A stretch of 64,000 bases of DNA from Copromyces sp. CBS 386.78 (GCA_030685235.1 MU839101.1:248001-312000), one strand, 5' to 3'; shown: positions 10,516 to 24,300, counted from the stretch's first letter. The notes: generated by a model from the letters alone, not told the origin. Translations and numbers: made by a program.

Positions 10516-12291
10516 TGGAGGGGGAGGTTGATGGAAGACAGAAGAATACGGTGGCAGTGAGTGGCCTTGGAAGTGATGAGTTACGAACAACAAAAGCAGC
10601 AGGGCTTTTACGTCCCAAGCATCTGACTGATGAGCTCGTATCATCTTTAAGGGCGGAAAGCGTCAAGAGGGATATTTGCTGTATGCAGAATCACACAAGT
10701 AATAATACACAAAACGATTGGACTGACAACCACCTACTGTCAAGCCTGAAGTGAGAATCCACTTTATCTACATTGAAAACGCCTATGACAATGGTGATCA
10801 AGGTCGTCCTTCTCCATCTGAAATTGCGTTTTAGCTACAGGACAATATATTCACTAAAAAGTCAGGTTAGGGTTACATTGTTGCCCTACTGCGTATTTTT
10901 AGCTCCTCGCCGCTTTTATCCCGTTACAACCACCTCAGTCCTGATGCCACCGAGAGAAGCCGACCTGTGGGCAGTACACTATTATGACGGTCACCGGTTG
11001 CCGGTTGCCGGGCCCGGAGCCCGGGCGGCCTCCCTCTCGGGACAGGTCACGGCCGGAAGTGCTGTTTTTGACACAGCCATCCCGAGACAGCCAAGACACT
11101 CGGCATTCACTCAGCGACGGCCTATCATACGCCAGGGTGGCATGATAACCGAACATTAACAAACCGGCTCACAATTGCTTCTCCAGGATTTCCAAACATG
11201 CGATGTCTTTGCGGTCGTTTCTTGCAAAGCCAACTGCCAGGTTGACAGCTTGGACAGGTGGGTGGGAGCTGGAGATCAGTGGGGCATCCATCGTTCGCGA
11301 ACCTGAATATCAAGCGTGGGGCCCTTGTCTTTTATATCCCTCTCTCAGCCGCTCGCTTTAGAGAGTCCAGTAAACGCCGGTGGTTGGTTAGCATATGCTG
11401 TGGCTCATGCTCTTTGCCCTTTTCCCGACACCTAACCGCAGTAGACTGCCCCCTCTGTGCCGTGCTACCAATATTATGTACGCATATGGTCCACGATCAG
11501 TCGGCTTGCCGCTGTCCAAGAAGATGGTCAGCAATTCCAGGTTGTGGAAGTTTTGGAACCTCCAGTTTACGGCAACCACGAAGCCTGACAGCCCTCAGAA
11601 GTTTGTCGCGGTGGCTGGGCCAGTGCCCGGGTGGAGCCGTGTGCCCGGGTTTGGGCTGCGCCTTCGTCATTCGGGTCCGGTCCTCCTCCAAAATGCGCTG
11701 CACGACAGGCGGGCACCCTGGTTGATGACCCACTTCCCATCGGGGGTTTGCCAGGCACTTGCGACAAGATTCAGACGAACCAAGACGCTCAAACCATCTT
11801 GCACGACATCGCCAACCTCCTCTTCTTCCCTTCGAACAGCTCAGCTAGTAGCTTTCTTCCAGCGTTTTACCCTTCGGAATTTCTGCCAACGTTGTGTTCC
11901 TGACTTCATATCAGGCTAACCGACTCTTTTTCTGATTCGTCTGACCTCCAAGAGTGTCTGTATCGTCGACAGTAAGCACTCCGGGTTGCTCTGTCACAAG
12001 GCTGTTGCACGCGCAAGCATCGCAACATTGCACATTGCACACATTGCCCTGATCCCAACCCGAGCTTTCGTACCTGTCTTCTTTCGGCTGTCATCCCAAC
12101 TTCGAAACCGGCCTAGCAACGCATAAACACCGCGAGTCTCAAGAGCTTATTTCGACGACCGCGATACATCGAGCATCCCACGCAACCCCTCCAGCGCTTA
12201 CACCGCGGTGTCGTCAGTTGAAACAAACAAACCGCCAAACTTGACCGAAACCTATTAACACCACCCGACTCATCATCACGGATTGGCAAAA
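10516..12291. other. Intergenic region / MARVEL gene promoter and 5' leader
   Basis: 1.8 kb. Several overlapping short frames in all phases around 11258-11919 lack recognisable protein features. A GC-rich patch (10997-11040) holds GGTTGCC direct repeats and a CCCGG-rich palindrome. The final ~300 bases are pyrimidine-rich and look like 5' leader. Confidence 0.5.
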
Positions 12292-12487
12292 ATGGGCTGG
12301 CAAGCTTGGGAGCTCGACCCGGAGAAGATCCCCCTCTTCAAATTGATCTTCCACGTTGCCCAGATTGTTTTGGCATTTGTAGTATGGTGTTTGGAGATTG
12401 CCGTCTTCAAGGCTGATAAGGTGCCCATCAATGGCCAAAATGGCTGGACCTTCGCAGTGGTACGTCTCACTCACGTCTTTCCAATCA

Positions 12488-12520
<33 letters not shown>

Positions 12521-13582
12521 CAGTAGTAGAGGAGAACCAGAGACTGACCTTGCCAAACCACACAGTTCTTCATTTCGATACCTGCGTGGATCTACCTAGG
12601 CATGGCCCCGCGATTCCCCCGGACACGCAAGCTCGCGCAGCCGCATGCCATGGTCGCCGTTGACGGCGCATTCGCCATCATCTGGCTCTCTGCCTTTTCC
12701 ACCCAGGCTGCATTCAACACTGCTGGCTCATGCATGTCTGTGTGCGGCATCAGCAAGGCCATCGTCGGTCTTGGCTTCTTCGTTTTGTATGTCCCACCTG
12801 CGCAAAGAGCCCTTGGAGCCCCTCACTAACAACCGCTCTTTCTGAAATTCAGCCTCTTCTTCTGTGTCACCACGTTCCTGAGCATCTACACCCTCATGTA
12901 TTACAAGTGGAACAACCGCCTCCCCGGCTACGACAACCTGCACGCCCGCAACCAGAACATCGACCCCGACAAGGCCGCCTTCTCGCTCGCCCCCCACGAC
13001 GAAGAAGCCTATGCGCCCGTCAACTTGAACGACCGGGACGACGAGCACAGCCAGATCGGCGGCGGAATCGGCGGCCACTCGGACTACGACGACACCAACA
13101 CGCACCTCGGCGGCCAGATCGGCGGCGGCGGACGCTCCGACTACTCAGACCCCTACGGCGCCCCGACGGCTAGCAGCCTCTCGGTCGACCCGTACCGCGG
13201 CCACACGCCCCTGAGCCAGATGACGCCCGACCCATACCGCGGCCAGACCCCTCTGAGCATGAACACGGCCCGCACCCCTGACCCGTACCGCGGCGCCACG
13301 CCCTTGACTGATTTGTCTGCTGACCCATACAACCGCGGCGTGACGCCGAGCTACCTGGGAAGCCAAACCAGCCGGTACGGGGCAAGCTCGGTGGCGCCGT
13401 CAGAGAACCCCTTCAGGCAGGATAACCCGTTTGATAACGACAACGACTATCAATCATCGGTCGGCGGCGGCAGCAGGTACGCGCCGCCTAGTGTGCATGA
13501 TGGGGACTACGAGGATGAGCCATCAACGAGATTCCCCGCCGCGCCCTATGGCCGGGTAGGAATCGAGCGAGGGAACGTGTAA
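12292..13582 (+). CDS. MARVEL-type four-span membrane protein with DPYRG-x-TPL repeat tail
   Basis: Exons 12292-12459, 12566-12786 and 12853-13582; introns 12460-12565 (GTACGT) and 12787-12852 (GTATGT...CAG); 372 residues. Four hydrophobic spans lie at about residues 15-40 (LFKLIFHVAQIVLAFVVW), 55-70 (FFISIPAWIYLGM), 83-102 (AFAIIWLSAFSTQAAF) and 110-148 (IVGLGFFVLFLFFCVTTFL). This is the layout of fungal MARVEL proteins, which organise or traffic plasma-membrane domains. The cytosolic tail (~220 residues) is acidic, Gly/Ser/Tyr rich, and contains four copies of DPYxRGxTPL-like units near residues 240-295, plus NPF-type motifs (ENPFRQDNPFDND) that can bind EH-domain endocytic adaptors. Exon 2 splices in frame only with these boundaries. 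Partners are unknown. Confidence 0.85.
12489..12531 (+). repeat. (TAG/GTA)n microsatellite in intron 1 of the MARVEL gene
   Basis: About 13 near-perfect GTA units, with one variant CAG unit near the 3' side, inside the first intron. Not coding. Confidence 0.85.
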
Positions 13583-14786
13583 ATGAGGGATAAAAAAAAA
13601 AGAAGGGAGGGGAACCGAAGTCAAAGGATATGGATGATGAGCTGGACTGATCGACTTTGGATCTGGGAAGCGGATGAGTACTGGGTAGCTATACGCTGCA
13701 TAACATGCTTAGGTCATGTATGAAGTGTCTTTGGCTACCTGCTTTCTTTTTGTTATTGGGGGCTGGCTGGCATTAGACGAAACATCTTGGGCTTTTCTTC
13801 TGTATGTATGTGTGTAGGCTTTTGCTTTATGGGGTGTCGTTGGCGAGGCGTCACAGGTTCTTCCTTGTTGGTTTATCATGCATTAAGAAAGAGAGAGATA
13901 CCTTTATGATTCATTGACAACAAATCGCGCAGTTCTCATACCGGTCTCTTGAGTGTTGATGCTGTGTAATGGATGTAAGGAGTCTACGGCGGTGGTGTTC
14001 GCAGATTGATGTCGTGAAACTTTGTAGGGAAGGTTGACGTCGAGTGTTTCTCGGCGCGAACTGTTGAAAAGAAGATATAGGCAAACAAGCACGTCGGAAG
14101 TCGCCAGGCTCGCTGAGTGTTTTATCAATGCCTTTCTTCCCGTTCCCCTTCGTTGTGGATATCTACTTTATGAATCTAGGTGGTATACGACATATGTGGC
14201 TGTGTGTGAATGACTAAATTCTTTCCATATACTTGAGAAACGCCTAAAACGCCCATGGCCGTGATGAATAATATGTATGCTGCACAGAAAATCCCGACCC
14301 CCGTCCCATCATCCTTTTTGCTTTCTCGCATCATCCTTGAGCAAGGGAGCGTAAGCTGCAGTAATTCCGTCACCTGGTACTGTGCCGGTTGCGAGCTTGA
14401 CCAAGGGAGTCCCCCTTTTCCATGGTTGGGATGGGGTACTTGGGACAACATGTCGCCCTTTCCACAAGAGGGGTTGCCCCTAGATGGAGCGACAGAGGGC
14501 GCGAGGAAGAAAGAGAGATAAATCCCGGTTCTCTCTTATCCGAAACCTGTCGAACAGGATCATCTGGGCTTAGGCATCAGCCCTCGAGATTCCCTTCCTT
14601 TCTCCCGCCGACTCTCCTACCCCAGGCTACTAGATGAAGCTGGAACTTGTCCGGACATTTGTCGTCCAGACTCCCTCGCCCTCTACCCTTCTCCCCCCGC
14701 TACCGACTGAGCTGGTGGTGTTCACAACACACTCGCGCACCCAAATTGCCTCCTTCTGTCTTCCCTTACCTCTTCGTAGGTTCCCT
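13583..14786. other. Convergent 3' intergenic region
   Basis: 1.2 kb between the MARVEL gene (+) and NOP16 (-). It contains an A10 run at 13593-13602 just after the MARVEL stop and a TGTATG-rich stretch (13800-13815). No gene is recognised. Confidence 0.55.
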
Positions 14787-15564
14787 TCACTGCAACAAGC
14801 CAGCCTTCTTCAACCTCTTGGCGATGTCGCCCTTAGTCTGCTGCATAGGGTTGAGCTTGATATCGCGGACCATAGCAGCTACATCGTCGCCGTGCTTGGC
14901 CACCAGCTTTTGCAGCCACTCGAGCTCGCGCTCGCTCTGGTACCGCACCGTCTTCTCCACGGGCCTCGACGCCTCCTCCTCGAGCATACGGATGACCTCG
15001 GGCCTGCTGCTCTGGGCAATCGTCTCCTGGCGGTCGTCGCTGATGCCGTTCCATTCAATGTCGTGGGTCGGGTTGTGCTTGGGTTCCTCGGATTCGGAGT
15101 CGGACTCGATCTCGTTGAGCGGGTCGTTGAGCGGGTTCTCCTGGCGCAGGATCTTGACAATCTTGCCCGAGGCGTCACGCTCGACCTTGACCTCGCGGAC
15201 CTCAAGAAGGCCGCGGTCGGCAGACTTGACGGCCAGGGGGTCGTCCTTGGTGATGCCGGCGTAGTTGGCGGAAGCGGACTTCTTGGCCATGCCACCGGCG
15301 GCGGTGCCGAGCTTGGCGACGAGACCGAAGCGGGAGTAGTTCTGCGAGAGGGTCTCCTTCTTGTTCCTGTAGTACCATCAAATTTGGCTGTCAGTACATA
15401 CTCAATCTTCTTGAAACTTTGGGAGAAAAGGATAAACAAGGTACTGACCATGCCTTAGCAACGATACCGCTGCCCTGGGGGTTCAGGTGCTTCTTCTTGA
15501 TGGTGTGCGTCTGGACGGTCGCGCGAGACGAGCGCTTCTTGCGCTTCTGGAGTTCTCTGCCCAT
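14787..15564 (-). CDS. NOP16: Nucleolar protein 16 (60S ribosome assembly factor)
   Basis: Exons 15564-15449 and 15366-14787, intron 15448-15367 (GTCAGT...ACAG); 231 residues. The N-terminus MGRELQKRKKRSSRATVQ is a very basic nucleolar-type start. The C-terminus carries the Nop16 hallmark: ELEWLQKLVAKHGDD, then MVRDIKLNPMQQTKGDI, then KRLKKAGLL. The central part is acidic (IESDSESEEPKHNP). Nop16 is part of late nucleolar pre-60S particles around 25S rRNA; length is typical for the family. The short first exon encodes 38 residues plus a split Trp codon that joins AKAW to NKKET. Confidence 0.92.
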
Positions 15565-18500
15565 TCTTGCTGTGGTTTTTGGGGGAAAGGTACTGTGTGT
15601 TTCTGTTGCTGAAAGGACAGGAGTTCGACTGCAAAAACACCGGAAAAGAAGAAGGCGGGTTGGGAGTGAAACAGCAAAAAGAAACGATGACGGCGACGAC
15701 GACAACGAAGGTGGGAGTCGACCAAAATTTCTGGGGAAACCAACCCCCAAGAACTCGAATTGAACTGGAACTGCAATGGCGCCTGTCCGATAAGAGAATT
15801 ATAGTGGGGCTGCTGTGTCTTATCGACACCAGTGCCGAATTGAACTTGCACTTGAATCTGGCCGCCAGCTGGCAAGACCAAAGGTCGTAACAAAGATACA
15901 GTTTCTGGGTATTTTAGCGTATGTAAGTTACACTCCCAATGCTCCTATCTCTTGCGTCTTACCACCATCACCAGCTCGTTCGTCACTCGAATTGAACCCC
16001 AGGAACCCCCAAACTTTACAGCCACAGCCACGGCTTCTTGCCCCTTTCAATGCAGGTTCCCGGGAGGCTTGTTGTTCTGCTCGTAAGTGATGAGGCGCCA
16101 GCAGCCACGCCGGTTTCCAAGGCGAAAACATCGTGACCCTCACAACCACCATCCACGACCACCACCTCACCATCATCAGCATGATCGTCGCTAATTGAAG
16201 CTGTGAAAGGATCTGCTCAAGCCATAGCTTAGGATGCATACCTGCGCACTTTGCAGCTTTCCCGGACGAGTAACTCACACCCGTCCCGTCCCCGAGCCTC
16301 CTCCGTGGCCCCCGCCACCATCCATCCACGCAGGCCAATTTGGAATCTCGTTTCTCCATTTCAAGTCGCCTCGAAGCGATGGGCTCGCCTTGCCGAAGTT
16401 GATCGGTATGGAAAATAGCTGGTGACCTTTTACTTCCATAGAGTACATTCATAACCCTGTGACATGCCGGACAATGCCCACCAGAGCCCGGAGGAACACT
16501 CCTCAAAATGGGAAGCCGTTTGACAAGGGCCCAGCCAGCGAACCAATCATCTTTCACCGTTTTCTGGGCGTTTATACCCGAACAGTGACCGAGGTAGTGA
16601 TGTCTTCCCCAACTCTCCTCCCACTCAACATCTTCCCCAAACCCCATCCAACCCCAATGCAACATCGAGACGCTCAAACTTTGTGAGGAAGAGCGTCTGC
16701 TGGAATAACTGCCTTCCTGTTTAAGCTTAGTGTGCGATTCGGCCATGAGGGTTTGTCGAAATGAGAGGGGGATTGGGATACATGTTGAACGGCATGTGGG
16801 AGGCGCAGGTAGATACTTCTCAGTACTTGCTACTTGGGCACGCGAGTTGGTGGTGGGTAAGTAGATGAGGTAGGATACTCACGTGGTAACGAGTGAAGAA
16901 AGGGACCCCTTCCGATTAGGATCAGCCCATGTTTGCGAGATGCTTGAGATAACTGTGAGCACTGAGTAATGGGGATGATTTCTGGACTTCGCTCGGTAAG
17001 ACAGTCAGTCACAGAACCTACGATCGATCTTCGTCGACGACAACGCGAATAGGAGGTGGTGGAATTCGGTTTCGGACGGAACGGACGCACGAAGGTAATC
17101 GCCCATCTTACACACCACGATCGACCTCTTTCCCCTCTCATAATTCATAGACGTCTTGAATCTCCACCATCAGAACATATGAACTGAAGTCTTGTGCGTG
17201 CAGCTCTGGCTTTTTAGATACTGTGTAGTATCCTCTTCTTTGCCCCCCTCTCCTTAGCCCTCCGAAGATTTCGCGGCCTACTGCACCGGATGCCGCGAAG
17301 GGTCTAGGTTAGGCGCTACCCCGGATTTTGAGATGTCTGTACGTAATAAGGTAAGGGCTAAGAGATCAATCCAAGATTCACAGCAATTCGACGTAGGAAA
17401 GAGGAGTTCCTCACCTGGGTCATGTAGAGAGGTAGACTAGCTAGGAAGTCATGTGTAGCATCTCTGCCCCTCATGAACTCCACTACTTTGGAAGTCAGGC
17501 AGACAGACACCTTTACACTTGATAGACACTCCCCCGTCAATGGACGATGTGTTCGTCTACCTCACCACCATCGTACCACTCATCATTCGTCCACTCACCA
17601 CTTACTGTTCATGCTGCCCAGTCACACATACATTCATACCTTAATCTCAGCCTACAGCTTCTAGAATCATGATCTCCTTCCCAGATCCCGTTCCCTCAAC
17701 ACCTCATGCCCATAGATGACCCTTGTGAGGACGAGAGGCAGCAACTGGGACTGGGACTGGATTCAAGCTTTTACCGAGCACCACAGCGACCCCCAAGAAT
17801 GGAGCTTTACAAGCAGGTAGTATTTAGATATGACATTGGGCGTCTACCCTCGTGACATGCCTCCCCTGTTCTATTCAATGGGCCCTGCGCTGTTACCTGT
17901 GTCGGCTCTGTAGCTACAGTACCATCTTGCGTTTCTCGGTAGACCTCTCTGGGTACCATTCAGGCATCATCCGGGACCAAGTAGCCAAGACGAAGAATTA
18001 CGATGATGCCATCACCGTGGTAACCTTGGCGATGTACAATGTTCCTATCTTATGTATGTTTGTGTGTCTGTATGGTTGGGGAAACCCGGCATGGCGGATA
18101 GGAACGGTGGAAGAGATGGGAAAGAGCCGAGAGAAGGCGCATTTTCCGAACCGAAATGCCAGTGAAAACCGATGAAGGAAAGAACGGACAGTGTGGTCAA
18201 TGGAGCCTGTTGAACCCCCGTGATCAAGGTAGGAGCGAGTGTCAGGGTCCTCCTTCCTTCACATAGTGCGGCCCCCTAGGACTTTCCTTCGTCTCTCTGT
18301 TCGGGCGCAAAATCTCAGTTCGGATTGATGTGCATGTGGTTATTTTGTTCATTTCTCTCTCGATGGGCAAGAACCATATGCCTGCCCAACTAGCCTCTCT
18401 TTCCCTATCTGAAGCTAAACAAAACCACAAACCGAAAGAGCAAACCCTTCCCGCCACTTCTCCGTATGCTCCCGGCCATCCCATCCATCCCTGGTCATAT

Positions 18501-18717
18501 ATGCATATAGTATTACATGTGAAGAAGGGCTTTTTTTGTGTGCCTAAGCGCCGTGACCAGACCCAGACCGAAGAAGTAATCCGAAAACAGAGAGATCCCG
18601 CTCCCAAAAGATGGACAAAACACCAGTAAAGTAGTAATAGCAGTAGTAAGCCAGAGCAACCCCCCTTTCACCTTTTCATACTGAGCATACACCCACCCCC
18701 AAGCCGCCTGTCTAATG
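15565..18717. other. Intergenic region upstream of NOP16 and downstream of the Zn2Cys6 gene
   Basis: 3.15 kb. The longest open frame (16746-15928, -, 272 codons) is Trp-rich, with a composition unlike folded proteins and no domain I recognise, so I do not call it. CT-rich and GT-rich stretches alternate. No tRNA-like B box was found by eye. Confidence 0.5.
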
Positions 18718-21373
18718 TCAGAACATGATCCATTCCACATCCACACCAGGTCCCCCAATGCACCTCGACCAGTTGAATGGTCCGCTGCGCATCATGCCTC
18801 TCATTTTGGCACCAGGACCATCTTCCTTTACATCCTCTGCCCACAGGCGTTCCAGAACGTCCAAGGCAGCCATGTTGTTCATATAGCCGCTGCGAGCCAT
18901 AATATCGCGGCACTTGGACCGGACGATATTCTGTTGTAGTACATTGACGCATTCGCTTCCAGCCACAAACAGAGGCCAGAGCAGAAACTTTTCCGCACCG
19001 CTGCCTGCTTCCAGGCTAGTGGCATAGTAGACAACTTGGCTGACCAGATCCCGAAAGTGACTATGAGAGCTGGGGAGGTGGGGACTGGCCAGGCGTTCCG
19101 TGTACAGAAGCGCTGCGTACCGGAATGCCTCGCTCAACGAGCTGAGATCGCGCACCTGCGAACCTGTAGGCGGCGGCGACGACGGTGTTGGGGCCAATGA
19201 GGCTACTACCCTCGATGCGTCAAACTCCCAGCTCTGCAGGGCGGTGCGCGCGTCCTTCCATTCGCGCCAGAATGTGCTGCCATGATCGTCGTATCCCATG
19301 GACGTGTGACCCATTCCCATCATTTCGTCGTCCTCCATGGTCGAGCCAAATCCGCTACCCTCAAACCTCATAGGCTGGAAGCTTCCAAACATGTGATGGT
19401 GCTCAGGCAGAGATTGCTTGAAGCCGCCACCGAGAGGCGAAGGGGTGCCAGATATGCTGCTGCCGCGTGCACGCTGGGCGTTAGCCAGGAGGTTTTGTAC
19501 CGGTCGATGCTGGGAAAGCAAGTTCAGGCGGCCTAGCTTGACAATTGTTTTGAACAATTCACGATCGCAGCCCACAAGATTCTCGGTACCAGGAGGGAGA
19601 AGTTGAGAGTCGGGAAGAAGGCCATAGAATGATGTGTTGAGCTGAGCTTCCCGATCGTTGACGCTCGCGGTGATAGCGTCGAAGTAAGTAAAAATCGCCT
19701 CCATCCATGCCGAGTCTCGCGATGCAGGATAAGGAGACATTCGGCGTAGTCCTAGGATCTTCTTGACTCCTGCGAACTGTGTTTGAAACTTGGCGACGCC
19801 GGACTCAGCCATCCGGTAATGACAAAGTATGAGTATGGTAGCCAGGACCGAGTCGTGAGTTGACTTCTCTGGGTCATTAAGCTGCTCATTCAGCAGATGA
19901 ACAGCCAGATTCCTGTGCTGATACTCCTCAGAGAGGGACTGGTCCTCTGGCTGTGTATCTGGGTAACCGTCGAATGGGCTGGAATCTAATCGCTTTTCTC
20001 CAACGTCGCGCCTGTGCTGTCCAAGACTGAGCCGTCGCTTTATCCTGAGGTTGCATGCGGCGAGTGCGCAGATGGCATGCTGCAAGCTCCTGCTAGTAGT
20101 ACCAAGTTGCAAGATGTGTTCCCTAAACGGGTTGCTGGGGTTATCAATGAAGACCATGCCGGGGCAAATGGTCTTTTCGTAGTAGTCCATGAAGAAAGGC
20201 ATCTTATGGATAAGATCAGGGCTCACTCGCAGGATCGGAGAGGGCGATTGCGATGGGAACGAAGCCGGCCATGGTAGCTGATTATGGTCCTGGACGCTTT
20301 GCGAAAGTGATTCGTCGTCTGCGCTGGACGGCGCCCAGAATGGGCCGTGAGACTGGACGCTCGTACTAAACACCTCAATGTCGGATGGCTTTCCCGGCCC
20401 TTAAATGGCGCTGCCGTTAGTATGGGTAGCCCGACTGCCGAGAGTATAGTGGCTCACCGAAAACATCACACTCTTGCACCATCTTGCGACTCAACTGAGC
20501 TTCCAAGTTGTCCACATGAGATACACGCGAAGGGAGGCTAGAAGCAGGCTCTGAAGGTGAGTAACCGAGGCTGGGACATGAGGTCGGAGGCCTGTGAGGC
20601 TCGATCATGATAGCGGATGGAGGAGTATGCTGGACGGGTGAGCCATGGCCAGGGTAGCTATCGTACATAACGGTCGGGCTGTGAAGAGGGCTGTGGATAT
20701 AAGAAATATCGTCTCTCGGGAACGAGTGAGCGATGGGAGACATGTAGTCAGCTTCACTTATGGAGTCCATGTGGGATGCCATGGAGAGCGACATGCTTCT
20801 TCCTGCATATCCTGGGCCATCGTGAGGAGACATGGGTGACGTGAACGGGATGTGAGTCCAGCCAGGTGGTGGAGCTTCCGTCACAGGCGACATGTGAGAC
20901 ATATCGAAGTGATGAAAAGGCGGGCCCGACAGTGGTGAATGAAGAGGTGAGTGAAGGTCCATAGACGGCTGCTCTGTCCCTTCACGTTTGACACGATCCT
21001 CTGTCTCCGAGTACTGGCTGACGGACGCGATAGAGCTAGTGCGTTGCCTCGTTGTTGGCGACTTCAATGCCGTCACTCCTTTTCCGGGGTTCACTGGTGG
21101 TGACTTGGCGATGGGTAGCGACAGGCCTCGAAGCTTGCCTCGACTGGCAACACCGACACCCCAAGTCAACTGGGTCTTGTATCCAGAGCACTCGTTTCCA
21201 ATTTCCAGACATTGCGAACAATACGGCCTCCTCCGGTCGCACTTGACATTCCTCTTGGCGCAGGTGAAGCAATCGTCGGCAGCTCCGCCAGCGGGCGCCC
21301 TTCTCCTACGCTTCCTCGCAGAAGCAGCATCCTTGGCAGTCGCAGCAGGTGGGGTGTTGGTTGGGGTAGTCAT
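18718..21373 (-). CDS. Zn2Cys6 transcription factor with fungal-specific regulatory domain (PF11951 type)
   Basis: Exons 21373-20458 and 20399-18718, with a 58-base intron 20457-20400 (GTGAGC...ATACTAAC...TTTAAG); 865 residues. The binuclear zinc cluster is exact: Cys35, 38, 45, 52, 55, 62 (C-x2-C-x6-C-x6-C-x2-C-x6-C) in CFTCAKRNVKCDRRRPYC, preceded by a basic patch ARKRRRR. Residues ~90-290 are a Pro/Ser/His-rich linker with many SP sites (phosphorylation candidates). The second exon starts the regulatory domain: MDYYEKTICPGMVFIDNPSNPFREHILQL is the usual opening of the 'fungal-specific transcription factor domain 2'. AILILCHYRMAES-like helices follow. Targets cannot be inferred. The gene is transcribed away from a 10.8 kb gene-poor region. 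Confidence 0.88.
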
Positions 21374-24300
21374 GGTGGTGACGACTGCGGGACGTGGTGG
21401 TTAAGTATGCTGCAGGTATCGAGTCCCAAAGATATCATAAGGAGAAGCTATCCAAACAGTCGACGGGCAAGTTTATCCAAAACACGGGTCCGGACTGTCG
21501 ATGACGGAAGTTGAGTGGTATGGGTAAATGGGCGTCAATATGGAAAGACTTGGCCCATAGTAGGGAGGCGAATGGACCTGGGAAGTGGGAAAGAGTAGGA
21601 AAGTAGAGGGGGTGGCATCTAGCGATGGGGAGGCGGTCTCTGGTGGATGGCCAGTCTTTAACTGAAAACCCCCAGCGACAGCGACGAAGAGTGAGCGAGT
21701 CCATCTAACGAGGCCGCGGGAGACATCGAGGCTTGTCTTGCATGCAGCATGGCCAGCCAGCAACCAAGCAGCAATTCGCCCGCTTGACCAGTCACCTAGC
21801 GCACTGCTTAGTCCTTAGTGTAGCCCGCTAGCGTATCCGTACCCCCTTGATATTGATGGGGTAGGCATGTGCATGTGTACACGAAAGTACAAGGGGGGCC
21901 ATCTTTAGCCCGGGGCTTTTCCTCTCGAGTCTCCAGTGTTGCGCCCTCTCTGCCGGGGGCGGAGAGAGGCCCTGGAGTGGGTGCAACGGCCGGCGAATAA
22001 CAAATGAGAGGACACGAGAGCGACAAGGGGTGATGGGAGTGGAGGAGGGTGTGTCTTGGTCGCACGCCCGCGCCAACACCCTGCAAGTAGCAACAGGCTC
22101 CATTCTGGTTCCCAGGTGGAGATGGTTCTTGGAAGGGTAACCCGCTCGAGACTGCCTGGTGCTTGGTCGCTGCGAATGATGACTAGCCCTACTAATAGGC
22201 ATAACAGCAGCAGAGATTCTGAATCGCCGAGGACAGAGCACCGTGTAAGCGAGATGCCAACCGTTGTTTGAGAAAATACCATTTCGTCAAGGACGAGAAG
22301 GCGTTGTGGGCAGCCGGGGATGTTTGGAAGTGTAGTCGAGCAGGATTGGAGAGACCGCGAAGAGCAATTAACTGTACGGCGCAGCCTCTCCTTGAGTAAC
22401 CAAAGTCTCAAGCCTCCCGGGCGAATCCGCACACGGCAATACCATGACCGGCTCAGCTTCGGGTCGGTTCGAACACCTACAAGTTAACGGGATGGGTGGT
22501 TTGCCGTCGTTCATCTTCTCTCTTTGAGCCAAAGAGCCGAGAGGCGGCCGACTTGGGCATGAACATGTGTAGATATGTCTTGCGTATGGGCAACCGGTCA
22601 AGCCACTGACGAAACACTGAGACTGATTGGGGAACGATGCCCCTGAGTCCTGGGACGATAGGATGCCTTCTGCGAAGAAAGCAACTCCTGAAGAGGTCGG
22701 CCAGATGGAAGACACCTCGGCGTCGTCTGTGCACTACTTCTTGTTGCTCGATGTCGTGTCAAGATGAACGCTGGCTCGCTGGACATGGATCGCCAGGCCC
22801 TGCGAGGCATGCTATCGTCGTGTGCAGGGACTGAAGGGCTGGATGGGATCCCCTGGAAATAGCTTTTGGTGCTGTGATTGGATTCAGTGATTGAGTGAAT
22901 TCCCGAATCCGCTTCCCCAGCTTGGCACCAATCTTGCACGTTTCGGCTTCCATTGCTCGCCAAGTGCTTCTTGGATCTGTCTCCGAGACATTATAGACGC
23001 GCCAAATCTATCAGCCGTAGACGGCAGATTCTCATAGCGGTGGAGAAACTAGTATTCGGGAAGTTCACGAGACCGCGACGGGCTTTTGAGTGTCGGGTTT
23101 TTGATATCTGGATGACTTCAATGTTGTAGGCGTGTGTAACGGGAGCTTTCTAGGCTGGATGGTGCAATGCACTGATAAACGACGTAACATCAGCCTATAA
23201 CAAGCTTCTTTGGCGGGACACTGGGAAGAGGGCTCACAAGGACGCGGGAGAGTTCCAGGGCAGTTGACTCGCATGGACGAAGGGCTGGCTGACTGGTTGG
23301 CTCTATGCAGGGTGGCCGATAGGATGGCGTTGGGATGGTGGGCGAGCACGAACTGTGTGGTTGCGAGGTTGCGACGGACGACAAGCGAGAGGAGTGAAAG
23401 GAGGGAGTTCGCGAACACCTGGCAGGGGAAAAGGTTGAGAAGCTCTCTTCCATTGGCTCTTTCCCTCCCGCGCAAGAGCTGCGCGGGGCAGCCTCGCACC
23501 GTGCCGCCATGGAGGTAAATCAGCCAGACTTGCCTTATGTCCACCCGGATTAACCTGTTCGGGGCTAGTACATAAAGATGGGTCGCTTGTAGAGCTTGGG
23601 CACTGGAGTGTCCCGCTCAATTGCAGTTGTGTGATCTTTCCTCCTCTGTGAAATGTCAACTGTCACTGCAAGTTCATACATTTTCCATGACAGCAAGACG
23701 AGATCCCCGCCGGCACTGTGTTCTGTAAAGGCTAGAATGCTTCCTTCAGGAGTTGCTATAATCTCCTGTATCCTATCACTGTCAGCTCCCGTCGCTCATC
23801 GTCAACAAGCAACACCATGACCTGTAAGGTAACCTCGGCTATTGATTATCACGACCTCATCCTCTTGCGCGATACGCTATGACCATGGCGTTTTACTGTT
23901 GCTATGCTCTGGTCAAGAGACATGAGAGTTACACTTGACTGATCGGAGTCTTCATCGATCGTTAACTCCCGCCTGATGGAACCGCCATGGGGCCCCCATA
24001 TTCCAGCACCACGTCACAGGTTTTCACTCGATACAGCATGCCTCAGTCCCCCACTGACAGTGTTCCGGTTGGACAGTAATTCGAATTCCCCGGCTATGAT
24101 GTGATGGTGTTATCGACCGGGGCTCCCGTATCCACGTCGGCGCAGTCTCGCGGGCCCGACCATGCAGAAACACCTCGCACCTGACATATCTACGAACAAA
24201 GGCAATATATCACCGATAACAGTAGTCATTCACTCTTCTCACACCGCCTGGCAGTGGTGGTGCTTCATGACGGCTCAACTACAATATATCCGGTTTTCTT

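Noticed and set aside
14634..15458. 274-codon plus-strand frame
   Set aside because: Antisense shadow of NOP16.
15928..16746. 272-codon open frame (-) upstream of NOP16
   Set aside because: Trp-rich, patchy composition, no recognisable domain, no splice partners found; likely a chance frame in GC-rich DNA.
22455..22475. GGTTCGAAC, resembling a tRNA B box
   Set aside because: No matching acceptor stem or A box at the right distance on either strand.
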